Positions 44,827-55,300 of a DNA stretch of 64,000 nt are shown here, piece after piece (positions within the stretch are counted from its first letter, which is position 1; the number at the start of each line of letters is the position of its first letter). Both the position numbers and the translations under genes were made by a program. Source of the DNA: UBA2377 sp964525935 (lineage in GTDB: Bacteria; Verrucomicrobiota; Verrucomicrobiia; Opitutales; Opitutaceae); NCBI GenBank assembly GCA_964525935.1, contig CAZGJZ010000004.1:372001-436000 (forward strand), in the 5' to 3' direction. Below the pieces are notes generated by a model. The model did not search any database, had not been told where the DNA came from, and saw only the letters and a program-made list of their open reading frames with translations.

Positions 44827-45933
44827 TCAGCGGGCGAAGAGCACGCACACCGGCATCGGCACGCTCGTGTGACCGGGGACGGGGCTGAGGCGGCCGGTCG
44901 CGGGATCAACGCGGAAGACCGTGAGCGAATTGGAAAGATTGTTGGCGGCGACGAGCCAGTTGCCGTCGGGCGAGAGCGCGAAGTTGCGGGGATTTTTTCC
45001 ACCGGTGGGCACATGCTCGATGAGCGTGAGGCGGCCGGTCGCGGCGTCGAAGGCGAAGACGGTGATGCTGTCGTGGCCACGGTTGGAGCCGTAGACGAAG
45101 CGGCCGTTGGGGTGCACGCGCACCTCGGCGGTGGTGCTCTCGCCGCTGAAACCGGCCGGGAGTGTCGGCTGCGTGTCGACGGGCGACAGCGCGCCCGTGG
45201 CGGCATCGTAACGATACGAGATGAGCGTGTTGCCCATTTCGTTGATGACAAAAACGTGACGGCCATCAGTGGAGAACGCGGCGTGACGCGGACCGGCGCC
45301 GGGGGCGGTGGCGACCCACGGCGTGGCGGCGGGCGTGAGCCGGGCGGTGGCGGCGTCGAGCGCGTAGGTGAAGACGCGATCGAGGCCGAGGTCGCAGACG
45401 ATGACGAAACGGTTGTCGGGCGAGAGCGTGACGGAGTGCACGTGCGGCGCTTCCTGTCGCGTTGGATTCACGCTGTGGCCGGTGTGCTGGATGACGCTAC
45501 CGGGAGCACCGAGCGTGCCATCGGGCGCGATCGGCAGGGCGGCGACGATGCCCGAGTGGTAGTGTGCGAGCACGAGCGTGCGGGCGGTGCGATCGACGAC
45601 GAGGTGGCAGGGAGCCTTGCCGCCGGCGTCCTGCGCCTGGAGCGGCGTGAGCTTGCCAGTGGCGAGATCGGTGGCGAAGGGCACGGCCATCGTGCTCGCC
45701 TCGCTGACCGCGTAGAGGTGGGACTTGTCGGGCGAGAGTGCGATGAAGGACGGGTTGGCGGTTTCGGCGACGAGTTCCGGGGTGCTGAGCGCGCCGGTGC
45801 GGGCGTCGAGGCGCACGGCGTAGATGCCCTTGCTGGTCGAGCGCGTGTAGGTGCCGAGGTAAATGAGGTATTCGGAGGCGGACATGAGAGAGGGAAGAAG
45901 GGTTAAAAGCAGGAAAAGGGAAAGAGGCTTCAT
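44827..45933 (-). CDS. Secreted lactonase-family beta-propeller protein (6-phosphogluconolactonase YbhE-like)
   Basis: This 368-residue protein has a signal peptide (PLSLFLLLTLLPSLMSA) followed by YLIYLGTYTRSTSKGIYAV, the usual start of the seven-bladed YbhE/Pgl-type lactonase family. Blade motifs recur (GAGPRHAAFSTDGRHVFVIN, GGKNPRNFALSPDGNWLVAA). Cytoplasmic members hydrolyse 6-phosphogluconolactone, but an exported copy cannot easily serve the pentose phosphate pathway. An extracytoplasmic lactone or polysaccharide-derived substrate is more likely. It is read opposite to the CheY-like gene. A 6-nt periodic repeat lies upstream of its start, between it and thymidine kinase. Confidence 0.85.
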   Translation of the reverse strand: MKPLSLFLLLTLLPSLMSASEYLIYLGTYTRSTSKGIYAVRLDARTGALSTPELVAETANPSFIALSPDKSHLYAVSEASTMAVPFATDLATGKLTPLQAQDAGGKAPCHLVVDRTARTLVLAHYHSGIVAALPIAPDGTLGAPGSVIQHTGHSVNPTRQEAPHVHSVTLSPDNRFVIVCDLGLDRVFTYALDAATARLTPAATPWVATAPGAGPRHAAFSTDGRHVFVINEMGNTLISYRYDAATGALSPVDTQPTLPAGFSGESTTAEVRVHPNGRFVYGSNRGHDSITVFAFDAATGRLTLIEHVPTGGKNPRNFALSPDGNWLVAANNLSNSLTVFRVDPATGRLSPVPGHTSVPMPVCVLFAR

Positions 45934-45940
45934 GGGTTAT

Positions 45941-46017
45941 TGTTCTCTTTCTCGCAGTCGTTCTCGTTTTCGCGGGTGGAGGGAGAGAACGAGAATGATT
46001 AGGAGAACGAGAATGAG
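45941..46017 (+). repeat. 6-nt periodic inverted repeat, second copy
   Basis: The left arm reads TTCTCTTTCTCGCAGTCG onward in steps of about six. The right arm carries GAGAACGAGAATGATTAG and GAGAACGAGAATGAG. This mirrors the element at 37499-37582. It fills the entire gap between the lactonase start and the thymidine kinase stop, so any lactonase promoter must overlap it. Confidence 0.65.
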
Positions 46018-46018
46018 T

Positions 46019-46597
46019 TCAGGGTGTGAGCGCCTCCTTGAAATGGCGGCGGCATACGGCGACGTAGCGCTCGTTGCCACCGATCTCAATCTGGGCGCCC
46101 TCGTGGAGGGCGTGGCCGTCGGGGCCGGTGCGGAGGTTCATCGTGGCCTTGCGGCCGCAGTGGCAGATGGTCTTGAGCTCGATGAGGTTGTCGGCGACGG
46201 CGAGGAGCGCGGCGCTGCCGGGGAAGAGCCGGCCCTGAAAATCCGTGCGCAGGCCGTAGCACAACACGGGGATGCGCAGCGTGTCGGCGATGTCGGTGGC
46301 CTGATCGACCTGGGCGGGCGTGAGGAACTGCGCCTCGTCCACCAGCACGCAGGCGACCGGCGCGGCGGCGTGTTCACGTTGGACGCAGGCGAGGAGGTTG
46401 TCGGTGGCGGCGAGGGCGACGGAGGGCGCTTCGAGGCCGATGCGGGATTTGACGCGGCCGACGCCGGCGCGGTTATCGATCGCCGGGGAGAAGATGAGAC
46501 TGCGCATGCCGCGTTCCTGGTAATTGTAGCTGGACTGAAGGAGCACCGTCGATTTGCCGGCGTTCATCGCGGAGTAGTAAAAATAGACTTTGGCCAT
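46019..46597 (-). CDS. tdk: Thymidine kinase
   Basis: The 192-residue enzyme phosphorylates thymidine with ATP in pyrimidine salvage. Its P-loop is SAMNAGKST near the N-terminus. The lasso/catalytic region is CVLVDEAQFLTPAQVDQ, with the catalytic Glu in DEAQF. The zinc-binding Cys residues lie in CHCGRKATMNLR and VCRRHF near the C-terminus. This fits the bacterial type II TK family in size and motif order. The upstream gap of 189 bp (46598-46786) contains a decayed GC-rich repeat (CGGCGGGC, then CCCGCCCTCCTT) but no gene. Confidence 0.95.
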   Translation of the reverse strand: MAKVYFYYSAMNAGKSTVLLQSSYNYQERGMRSLIFSPAIDNRAGVGRVKSRIGLEAPSVALAATDNLLACVQREHAAAPVACVLVDEAQFLTPAQVDQATDIADTLRIPVLCYGLRTDFQGRLFPGSAALLAVADNLIELKTICHCGRKATMNLRTGPDGHALHEGAQIEIGGNERYVAVCRRHFKEALTP

Positions 46598-46786
46598 GCG
46601 AGGCGAGAAAGCTGAGGGCAGGGCGAGTGGCGCTCAATTTATTTTCCGCGCCGCCGCGGGATAAAGACGCAGAAAAGACTTTGCGCGGGCGCAGGGTTGG
46701 CCAAGCTCGGCGGGCTTTCGAAAACCCCGCGTTTAGTGTAGCCCGCCAGTGCGGTCCAAGACCCGCCCTCCTTAATTCCCCTGACC

Positions 46787-49060
46787 ATGAAGCTCACGCT
46801 GTCTGCCCCGATCACCACTTGGGATGAAGCCATTCCGCTCGGCAACGGGCTCCAAGGCGCCCTGCTGTGGGGCGAAGGCGGCACGCTCCGTTTTTCGCTC
46901 GATCGCGGTGACTTGTGGGATGAGCGACCGGCGGCGGGCGATCCCCTGTCGAAGCTGACCTACGCGAAAATCCAGCAACTGGTGGCGGCGCGCGACAATG
47001 CCGGGATCATCCAGATCGTCGATACGCCTTACTCCACGGATCATCCGACGAAGCTGCCGGCAGGGCGGCTCGAGATCGACCTCGCGGCGGGGCAAAGCCT
47101 GGAGTCGTTTGAACTCGATCTGCCGACGGCCACGGGACACGCGCGGCTGGGTGGCCAGGCGGGAGCGGTGGAGGCATTTTTCAGCGCGATGGAACCCGTG
47201 GCGCTGCTGCGGCTGCCGGGTGCGGCCCCCAAGGGACTGCGCCTGCTGGCGCCGGAGTCGGTGAAGAACAAGCTCGGCTACGCGGCGCCGCAATTGGGCG
47301 CGGACGCCGGGGCGTCGTGGTTTGTGCAGCCGGCGGCGGAAGGGACGAGCTATTGTATTTTCGTGGCCCACCGCCGGGTCGGTGACGCGACGCTGATCGC
47401 GGTGACCGTGACGTATTCGACGGCGGATGGCGCGGATGTCGTCGGCGTGGGCCGGCAACGGACAACGGCGGCGCTGGCCGCGGGTTTTGCGAAGCTCCAT
47501 GCAGCGCATGTGGCGTGGTGGCGCGGTTTCTGGGCGAAGTCATCCGTGACCGTGCCCGACGCGCAGGTGCAGCTGCACTATGAGCTCGTGCAGTATTTCT
47601 ACGGCGCGGCCTCGCGCACGGGGGCACCGCCGATTCCGCTGCAAGGCGTGTGGACGGCGGATGAAGGCGAGTTGCCGCCATGGAAGGGCGATTATCACCA
47701 CGACCTGAACACGCAGATGACCTACATGGGTTATCAGGCGGCGGGACGCATGGAGGAAGGACGCGTGTTTTTGGATTACATGCACGGGCTGTTGCCGGCG
47801 TTCCGGAAATTTGCGCGCAATTTTTTGGAGCAGCCGGGCGCGGCGGTGCCGGCGGTGATGACCCGGGCGGGCAACCCGCTCGGTGGCTGGGCGCAATACA
47901 GCCTCGCGCCGGTGCACGGTGCGTGGGTGGGCCATTTGTTCTACCTGCACTGGCGCTACACGCGCGACGAAGCGTATTTGCGCGACGTGGCGTATCCGTG
48001 GTGCCGCGAGGTGGGCGAGTGCCTGCGCGCGATGCTGCGGCCGAATGCGCAGGGGGTGCTCGTGCTGCCGCTCTCGGCTTCGCCCGAGGCGTTTAACAAC
48101 GACATCCGCGCGTGGCTCACGCCGAACAGCAATTACGACATCATGTGCCTGCGGATGCTCTTTTTGGGCAACGCCGAGATGGCGGCCCATTTGGGCGACG
48201 CGGCGGCGGCGAAGGCGTGGCGGCAGTGGTCCGACGGGCTCGGGGCGTATCACATCACGGCGCAGAATATCCTGAAGCTGAACGCGGACGAGGAACTGTA
48301 TTTCAGCCACCGGCACCACGCGACGGTGATGGCGATTTATCCGTTCAATCTCCTCAACGTCGAGGGCAGCGCGGAGGATCGCGCGATCATTGCGGCAACG
48401 CTGCCGGACATCGACCGGCTGGGCGTGTGCGAGTGGTGCGGCTACAGTTACAGCTGGATGGCGGCGCTGCGCGCGCGCACCCACGAGGCGGAATCGGCGC
48501 TCTGGCATTTGAAATCGTATCTGCACGCGATGATCCTGCGAAACGGGTTTCACGCGAACGGCGACCAGACGAAGACCGGGTTTTCCACGATGCACTACCG
48601 GCCGTTCACGCTGGAGGGCAACTTCCTCGCCTGCGCAGCGGTGCACGAGATGTTCCTGCAAAGCTGGGACGCCCAGCCCGGCACGGGCGGGTGGGGGCCG
48701 ATCCGGATTTTCCCGGCGGTGCCCTGGCGGTGGCATGAGGCGGCGTTCACCGATCTCGTGGCCGAGGGCGGGCACAAGGTGTCGGCGAAGCGCGAGAACA
48801 ATGCCACGACCTGGCTGCGCGTGACCGCCGCCCGCGACGGCGAACTGCGCATCCGCGACAACTTCGACGGCCGCACGCCGCGCTGGAATCGCGACGGCTC
48901 GACGAAGGTGGGCGGCGATTTTGTGTTCAGCGTCAAAGCCGGCGAAATCATCGAAGCGACGCTGGCGAAACCCGCGGCGGTGCCGCCGGCGCCGGCCGGG
49001 GCTTTCCTTGACGACGTGCCCAGCGCCGCCGGACACTTTGGTGAACACATGAAATACTGA
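46787..49060 (+). CDS. GH95-like glycoside hydrolase (alpha-L-fucosidase/galactosidase family)
   Basis: This 757-residue protein starts WDEAIPLGNGLQGALLWG, the N-terminal signature of GH95, and has an (alpha/alpha)6-barrel segment QGVWTADEGELPPWKGDYHH. The region corresponding to the family's catalytic Asn pair reads D306-L-N308, where an N-x-N pair is usual. Later YFSHRHHATVMAIYPF matches the conserved HRH...YP stretch. It lacks a signal peptide, so it acts in the cytoplasm. Release of L-fucose or L-galactose would feed a deoxysugar pathway such as the microcompartment at the start of the window. The substitution at 306 makes exact specificity uncertain. The next gene overlaps by 1 bp. Confidence 0.78.
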   Translation: MKLTLSAPITTWDEAIPLGNGLQGALLWGEGGTLRFSLDRGDLWDERPAAGDPLSKLTYAKIQQLVAARDNAGIIQIVDTPYSTDHPTKLPAGRLEIDLAAGQSLESFELDLPTATGHARLGGQAGAVEAFFSAMEPVALLRLPGAAPKGLRLLAPESVKNKLGYAAPQLGADAGASWFVQPAAEGTSYCIFVAHRRVGDATLIAVTVTYSTADGADVVGVGRQRTTAALAAGFAKLHAAHVAWWRGFWAKSSVTVPDAQVQLHYELVQYFYGAASRTGAPPIPLQGVWTADEGELPPWKGDYHHDLNTQMTYMGYQAAGRMEEGRVFLDYMHGLLPAFRKFARNFLEQPGAAVPAVMTRAGNPLGGWAQYSLAPVHGAWVGHLFYLHWRYTRDEAYLRDVAYPWCREVGECLRAMLRPNAQGVLVLPLSASPEAFNNDIRAWLTPNSNYDIMCLRMLFLGNAEMAAHLGDAAAAKAWRQWSDGLGAYHITAQNILKLNADEELYFSHRHHATVMAIYPFNLLNVEGSAEDRAIIAATLPDIDRLGVCEWCGYSYSWMAALRARTHEAESALWHLKSYLHAMILRNGFHANGDQTKTGFSTMHYRPFTLEGNFLACAAVHEMFLQSWDAQPGTGGWGPIRIFPAVPWRWHEAAFTDLVAEGGHKVSAKRENNATTWLRVTAARDGELRIRDNFDGRTPRWNRDGSTKVGGDFVFSVKAGEIIEATLAKPAAVPPAPAGAFLDDVPSAAGHFGEHMKY

Positions 49061-49881
49061 TGCGCCCGATTCTCGCCCTCCTTGCCCTGTTGATTTCAAC
49101 CCGCCTGTTGGCCGATTCCACCATGATGATCCCGCCGCTCAGCGCCGCCCAGGGCCCCGGTATCACCCAGACGGAATGGCATGGCTACGAACGGCTCGAC
49201 TTCGTCGTCGCCGGGCAGCCGGCGATTTTAATCCTGCCGAAGCAGGCGGCGCCGGGAAAACCGTGGGTGTGGCGGGCCGAGTGGTTTGGCGACCGGCACG
49301 CGCCGCAGGTGTCGCTCGAACTGCTCAAGCGCGGCTGGCACCTGGCCTACATCAACGCGAGCGACCGCTACGGCTCACCGGAGGCGGTGACGATCTTCGA
49401 CATTTTCTACCGCAAGCTGCTGGCCGAGATGGAACTCGCGCCGAAGGTGGTGCTCGAGGGTTTCAGCCGCGGCGGGTTGTATGCGTTTAACTTTGCGGCG
49501 ACGTATCCCGACCGGGTGGCGGCGCTTTACCTCGACGCGCCGGCGCTCGATCTGCGGAGCTGGCCCGGCTACAAGACGAAGCGCTGGCCCGAGGTCGCAG
49601 AGAATTACGGACTCACCGTGGAGCAGATGGAGACTGCGAAAGTCAGCCCGCTCGACCGCATCGCGCCGGTGGTGAAGGCGGGCATCCCGATCATCGGCGT
49701 GAGTGGCGATGCGGATGTGATCGTGCCGTTTGCGGACAATCTCGCCGTGCTGGAAAAACGTTACCGGGCGGCGGGTGGCACCATCGAGGTGATCGTGAAG
49801 CCGGGCGGCGGACATTCACCGCACAGCCTGCCCGACCCGACGCCGATCGTGGATTTTATCCTGAAGCACACGCGGCAGTGA
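49060..49881 (+). CDS. Secreted alpha/beta-hydrolase
   Basis: This 273-residue protein has a signal peptide (MRPILALLALLISTRLLA). The alpha/beta-hydrolase nucleophile elbow is GFSRGGLYAFNFA, the likely acid is Asp in GVSGDADVIVPF, and the catalytic His sits in GGGHSPHSLPDPT. The first bases overlap the GH95 stop (TGATG), indicating translational coupling. In this setting it could remove acetyl or other esters from plant or algal glycans before the GH95 enzyme acts, though it is in a different compartment. Substrate unproven; it may instead be a general esterase. Confidence 0.82.
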   Translation: MRPILALLALLISTRLLADSTMMIPPLSAAQGPGITQTEWHGYERLDFVVAGQPAILILPKQAAPGKPWVWRAEWFGDRHAPQVSLELLKRGWHLAYINASDRYGSPEAVTIFDIFYRKLLAEMELAPKVVLEGFSRGGLYAFNFAATYPDRVAALYLDAPALDLRSWPGYKTKRWPEVAENYGLTVEQMETAKVSPLDRIAPVVKAGIPIIGVSGDADVIVPFADNLAVLEKRYRAAGGTIEVIVKPGGGHSPHSLPDPTPIVDFILKHTRQ

Positions 49882-49890
49882 GCCGCGCGT

Positions 49891-50889
49891 TCAGGCCAGT
49901 TGGGTGCCGGCGAGGAATGGTTCGCCGCGGAGGCCTCGCGTGAGGTTTTCCACGGTGACACGGGCAATCTCCGCCAGCGCTTCGGCGGTCAGAAACGCCT
50001 GGTGGGAGGTGACGAGCACGTTGGGAAAGGTGAGCAGGCGGGACAGTTCGTCATCTTGCAGCACCTGGCCGGAGAGATCCTCGAAGAACACGCCGGCCTC
50101 TTCCTCGTAGACGTCGAGGGCAACGCCGCCGAGCCGCCGGTCCTTGAGGGCGGCGATGAGGGCGGTGGTGTCGACGAGCTGGCCGCGACTGGTGTTGAGG
50201 AGAAAGGCGCCCGGTTTCATCCGCGCGAGCGTGTGGGCGTTGATGAGATGGTGGGTGGCGGGAGTGAGCGGGACATGGAGCGAAACGATGTCGGCCGTGG
50301 CGAAGATTTCGTCCTGCGGCACATAACTGATCCCGTGGGCGGCGGCCCAGGCCGGGTCAGGCTGCATGTCGGTGGCGAGCACGCGGGCGCCGAAGCCACG
50401 GAAAATTTGCGCTGTGATCCGGCCGATTTTCCCCGTGCCGATGATGCCGACCGTTTTGGCATGGACATCGAAACCGACGAGACCGGAGAGGGAGAAGTTG
50501 TGTTCGCGGACGCGGTTGTAAGCGCGGTGGATGCCACGGTTGAGGGCCAGCAGCAGCGCGACCGTGTGCTCGGCGACGGCATGGGGCGAATAGGCGGGCA
50601 CCCGCGTAACGGCGAGGCCGATCGCTTTGGCGGCGACCAGGTCGATATTGTTAAATCCTGCGCAGCGCAGCGCGATATGGCGTCCGCCGCCGGCGGCAAA
50701 TTTTTCCAGGCAGGCCCGGTCGAGGCGGTCGTTCACGAAGGCACACACGGCCGTGGCGCCGCGGGCGGTATCGACGGAGTCGGACGTCAGGCGAAACTCA
50801 TGCCAGCGCCACGCAGGACCGGTCGCTCCCGCCGCCGTGAAGTAGTCGCGATCATAGGGCTTGGTGTCGTAAACAGCGATGGCAGCCAT
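49891..50889 (-). CDS. ldhA: D-2-hydroxyacid dehydrogenase (D-lactate dehydrogenase type)
   Basis: The 332-residue enzyme belongs to the D-isomer-specific 2-hydroxyacid dehydrogenases and interconverts pyruvate and D-lactate with NADH. The N-terminal KPYDRDYFTAAG and RCAGFNNIDLVAAK are typical of fermentative LdhA. The NAD-binding glycine loop is VGIIGTGKIGRITAQIF, and the catalytic Arg, Glu and His lie in NTSRGQLVDT, VALDVYEEEAGVF and TSHQAFLTAEAL. It is a complete, single gene convergent with the hydrolase upstream. D-lactate formed here is a possible substrate of the fused dehydrogenase at 16228. Confidence 0.92.
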   Translation of the reverse strand: MAAIAVYDTKPYDRDYFTAAGATGPAWRWHEFRLTSDSVDTARGATAVCAFVNDRLDRACLEKFAAGGGRHIALRCAGFNNIDLVAAKAIGLAVTRVPAYSPHAVAEHTVALLLALNRGIHRAYNRVREHNFSLSGLVGFDVHAKTVGIIGTGKIGRITAQIFRGFGARVLATDMQPDPAWAAAHGISYVPQDEIFATADIVSLHVPLTPATHHLINAHTLARMKPGAFLLNTSRGQLVDTTALIAALKDRRLGGVALDVYEEEAGVFFEDLSGQVLQDDELSRLLTFPNVLVTSHQAFLTAEALAEIARVTVENLTRGLRGEPFLAGTQLA

Positions 50890-50960
50890 GCCGTCATCCT
50901 GACAACAAAAGCGCCCACGGCCAGCGGAACCGACGGATGCTGTCTGGCGGGAGGATAAGT

Positions 50961-52391
50961 TCAGTCCCGCGGAGTAGGGGCAACAGCCGGTGTTTCCGAC
51001 CAGCCGCCGCCGAGGGCGGCGTAGAGCGCGGTGAGGTTGCCCAGCCGGGCGAGGCGGGCGGAGATGAGCTGCTGTTGCGCACTGAAAAGATCCTGCTGCG
51101 CGAGCAGGACGGAGAGGAAGCTGTCGACGCCGGCCTTGAAGCGGGCCTCGGAAAGCTCGTAGCGGCGGGTGGCGGCGGCGGCGCGCGCTTCCTGCGCGGA
51201 GATCTGCGTGGCGATGGACTGGCGCACGGCGAGGGCATCGGCGACTTCGCGGAAGGCGGACTGGATGGCCTTCTCGTAGCTGGCGATCTCGATCCGCTTT
51301 TCAATTTTGGCGACGTCGAGCTGGGCCTTGTTCCGGCCGGAGGCGAAGATCGGAAGCGTGATCGAAGGGGCGAAACTCCAGGCGCGGGAGCCGCTCTGGA
51401 AGAGGCCGGACAACTCGGAGCTGGCGGTGCCGCCGAAGGCGGTGAGTTTCACCGACGGGAAAAATGCGGCGCGCGCGATGCCGATGTTGGCATTGGCGGC
51501 CTGCAACGCGTGTTCGGCGGCGAGGATGTCGGGCCGGCGTGCGAGCAAATCGGAAGGCAGGCCGGCGGGCAGGTCGTCGATCAGCGTTTGCGTGATGAGC
51601 GAACCGGCGGGCGCGAGGTCGTCGGGCAGCGGAGCGCCGACGAGCAGGGCGAGGGCGTTGCGGGCTTGCGCGAGTTGTTGTTCGAGCGCGGCGACGCTGG
51701 CGCGGACGGATTCGCGCTGGGATTCGGCGGTGCGCAGGTCGAGTTCGGAAGTGACGCCGGCGTTGAAGGACCGGCGGTTAAGATCGAAGGAATGATCGGC
51801 GGCGGCGAGGGTCTGCCGGGCGAGGGCGAGCTGTTCCGTGCCGGCGAGCACGGTGAGATACTGGCGGGCGACGGCGGAGATCAGGCTGATCTGCGCGCTG
51901 CGACGGGCCTCCTCGGTGGCGAGGTATTGCTGCAGGGCGACATCGCGCAAGCTCGCGACGCGGCCGAAGAAATCGAGTTCGTAGGAGGGTATTTCCACGC
52001 CGACCTGATAGCTGCTGGTGGTGGCGGGCTGCCCGCTGGCGTTGAGATCGCCGGGCGTGTGGCGGCGCGTGCCGTCGGCGGTGGCGTCGAGCGCGGGGAT
52101 GAGGGCGACGCGCTGGATGCGGTAGAGCGCGCGGACGCGATCGACGTTGAGCGCGGCGATGCGGAGGTCGCGGTTGTTTTCAAGCGCGAGCCGGATGACG
52201 CCTTGCAGGCGAGCGTCGCTGAAGAATTGGGTCCACAGGAGGTCGGCGGCGGGCGTGGCGCCCTCCTTCGCCGAACCTGCGGCGGGTTGTGGGTAGGCGG
52301 CGGCGACGGGAGCGGCGGGGCGCTCGTAGGTGGGAGCGAGGGAGCAGCCGGCGAGGAGCGAGGAGAGCAGAATGGGACCGATGGGACGCAT
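50961..52391 (-). CDS. RND efflux outer-membrane factor (OprM/NodT type lipoprotein)
   Basis: The start at 52391 (MRPIGPILLSSLLAGC) gives a 476-residue lipoprotein with lipid-bearing Cys16 followed by SLAPTYERPA, the NodT/OprM start. The protein shows two OEP domains with long helices (NNRDLRIAALNVDRVRALY, LRTAESQRESVRASVAALE). Frame extension upstream of 52391 overlaps the RND gene and is not real. It forms the trimeric outer-membrane channel of the tripartite pump encoded by the next two genes. It starts 5 bp after the RND pump stop on the same strand, so all are co-transcribed. Confidence 0.92.
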   Translation of the reverse strand: MRPIGPILLSSLLAGCSLAPTYERPAAPVAAAYPQPAAGSAKEGATPAADLLWTQFFSDARLQGVIRLALENNRDLRIAALNVDRVRALYRIQRVALIPALDATADGTRRHTPGDLNASGQPATTSSYQVGVEIPSYELDFFGRVASLRDVALQQYLATEEARRSAQISLISAVARQYLTVLAGTEQLALARQTLAAADHSFDLNRRSFNAGVTSELDLRTAESQRESVRASVAALEQQLAQARNALALLVGAPLPDDLAPAGSLITQTLIDDLPAGLPSDLLARRPDILAAEHALQAANANIGIARAAFFPSVKLTAFGGTASSELSGLFQSGSRAWSFAPSITLPIFASGRNKAQLDVAKIEKRIEIASYEKAIQSAFREVADALAVRQSIATQISAQEARAAAATRRYELSEARFKAGVDSFLSVLLAQQDLFSAQQQLISARLARLGNLTALYAALGGGWSETPAVAPTPRD

Positions 52392-52396
52392 GGGAC

Positions 52397-55300
52397 TTAT
52401 TTGGTCGGGGCCGGCTTGACGCGGAAGAAGCGGAGCACGACGACGAAGAAGACGGGGACGAAGAAGATGCCGAGGATGGTGGCCGTGAGCGTGCCGCCGA
52501 AGACGCCGGTGCCGATGGCGTTCTGGCTGCCGGAGCCGGCGCCATTGGCGAGGGCGAGCGGGAGCACGCCGAGGCCGAACGCGAGCGAGGTCATGAGGAT
52601 CGGGCGCAGACGCTGCCGGGAGGCGTGGGCGGCGGCCTCGATGAGACTCATGCCGCGGTCGTAGTTCTCCTTGGCGAATTCGACGATGAGAATGGCGTTC
52701 TTGGCGGAGAGGCCGACGATGGTGAGCAGGCCGACCTGGAAATACACATCGTTGGGCAGGCCGCGGAACCACGCGGCGAGCAGCGTGCCGACGACGCCGA
52801 GCGGCACGATCAGCATGACGGCGGCCGGGATGGACCAGCTTTCGTAGAGGGCCGCGAGGCAGAGGAACACGATGAGCAGCGAGATCGCGTAGAGCGCGGG
52901 GCCCTGCGAACCGGAGAGGCGTTCCTCGTAGGAGAGGCCGGCCCACTGGATGCCGAAACCGGGCGGGAGTTTGGCGGCGAGCTCGGTCATCGCCTGCATG
53001 GCGACGCCGGAACTGGAGCCGACGCCGGGTTCGCCCTGGATGGCGACGGACGGCGCGCCGTTGAAGCGCTCGAGTTTCGGCGAGCCGAGCGTCCAGCGCG
53101 CGCTGCTGAAGCTGGAGAACGGCACCATGGTGCCGGTGCGGTTGCGCACATACCAGCGGTTGATGTCGTCGGGCACCATGCGGTAGGGGGCATCGGCCTG
53201 CAGGTAGACTTTCTTGATGCGGCCGCGGTCGATGAAGTCGTTGACGTAGGAAGAGCCCCACGCGGCGGCGAGGGTGGCGTTGATGTCGGCGAGCGACACG
53301 CCGAGGGCGGAGGCCTTTTCCTGATCAATATCGAGGCGGAACTGGGGATTGTCATCGAGGCCGTTGGGCCGGACGTTGCGCAGGCGCTTGTCGGCGGCGG
53401 CGAGGCCGAGCAGCTGGTTGCGCGCGGCGATGAGCGCCTCGTGGCCGTGCGACGCATTGTCGGTGAGCCGCATCTCGAAGCCGTTGGCGGTGCCGAGCTC
53501 GAGCACGGCGGGCGGCGCGAAGGCGAACACGAAGGCTTCCTTGAACTTGCCGAACTTGGCCATGGCGCGGGCCTGGATGGCCTTGACCTTCTGGTCGTCG
53601 CGGTGGCGCGAATCCCAGTCTTTCAGGCGGATGAACGCGAAGACCTGATTCTGGCCGAAGCCGGAGAAGCTGAAACCGGTGACGCCGAACATGCCTTCGA
53701 CGTTCTCCTTTTCGTCGACGAGGAAGTGGTGCTCGATCTTTTCCAGCACGGCGCGGCTCTGCGCGGTGGTGGCACCGGGCGGGAGCTGGGCCTGCGCGTA
53801 GAGGATGCCCTGATCCTCATCCGGCAGGAAGCCGGTGGGAATCTGGCGGAAGAGGAAAACGAGGCCGGCGAGGATGAGCACGTAGACAAACAGCGTGCGG
53901 CCGCCGCGGTGGATGAGGCGCGTGACGCCGTTGGCGTAGCGCTTGGCACTGCGGTCGAAGAGGCGGTTGAACCAGCCGAAGAAGCCGCGCTTTTCGTGAT
54001 GATGGCCGGCGACGACAGGTTTGAGGAGTGTCGCGCAAAGCGCGGGCGTGAGCACGAGGGCCACGAGCACGGAGAGGGCCATGGCGGAGACGATGGTGAT
54101 CGAGAACTGGCGGTAGATGACGCCGGTGGAGCCGCCGAAGAACGCCATGGGAATGAACACGGCGGAAAGCACCAGGGCGATGCCGACGAGCGCGCCGGTG
54201 ATCTGCGTCATGGATTTCTTGGTGGCCTCCTTGGGCGAGAGCCCTTCCTCGTGCATCACACGCTCGACGTTTTCCACGACGACGATGGCGTCGTCGACCA
54301 GCAGGCCGATGGCGAGCACGACGCCAAAGAGCGTCAGCGTGTTAATGGAAAAGCCGGCGGCGGCCATGATGGCGAAGGTGCCGAGGAGCACGACCGGCAC
54401 GGCGATCGTCGGAATGAGCGTGGCGCGGAAATTCTGGAGGAACAGATACATCACCAGAAACACGAGCACGACGGCCTCGACGAGGGTCTTGACGACCTCC
54501 TCGACGGAGAGCCGCACGAAGGGCGTGGTGTCGAGCGGGTAGACGACCTCGAGGCCCGGCGGGAAGAAGGGCTTGAGTTCGTCAATCTTGGCGCGGATGC
54601 CGGCGACGGTGTCGAGGGCGTTGGCGCCGGTCGCGGGACGAATGGCGAAGCCGGTGGCGGGTTGGGTGTTGAAGCGCGAGTTGCGCTCGTAGCTTTCGGC
54701 GCCGAGTTCGACGCGGGCGACATCGCGCAGGCGGATCTGCGAGCCGTCGGCATTGACGCGGATGAGGATGGCGCCGAATTGCTCGGCGGTCTCGAGGCGC
54801 GTCTGCGCGGTGATGGTGGCGTTGATCATCTGGCCGGCGACGGAAGGCTCGGCGCCGAGCTGGCCGGCGGAAACCTGTGCATTCTGGGCCTTGATCGCGG
54901 CGCTCACGTCGGAGGGCATGAGGCCGTAGGTGTTGAGCTGGTCGGGCTTCAGCCAGATGCGCATCGCGTATTGCGTGGCGAAACTCTGGATGTCGCCGAC
55001 GCCGGGCACGCGGCTGAGCGGGTCCTGGATCCGGCTGGCGGCAAAGTCGCCGATGTCGGTGGCGGTCATGCTGCCGTCGGTGGAAATGAAACCGACGACG
55101 ATGAGGAAATTGCGGACGGACTTGGTGACGCGCACGCCGAGCTGCTGGACTTCCTGCGGGAGGAGCGGGCTGGCGAGGGCGAGTTTGTTCTGCACCTGCA
55201 CCTGGGCGATGTCGGGATCGGCCTCGGCGTCGAAGGTGAGCGTGATGGTGACGTTGCCGGCGGAGTCGCTCTGCGATTCCATGTAGCGCAGGTGGTCGAT

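Noticed and set aside
50961..53261. A longer 766-residue version of the outer-membrane factor extending into the pump gene
   Set aside because: The extra N-terminal part is an out-of-frame translation of the RND gene. The lipoprotein signal at 52391 marks the real start.
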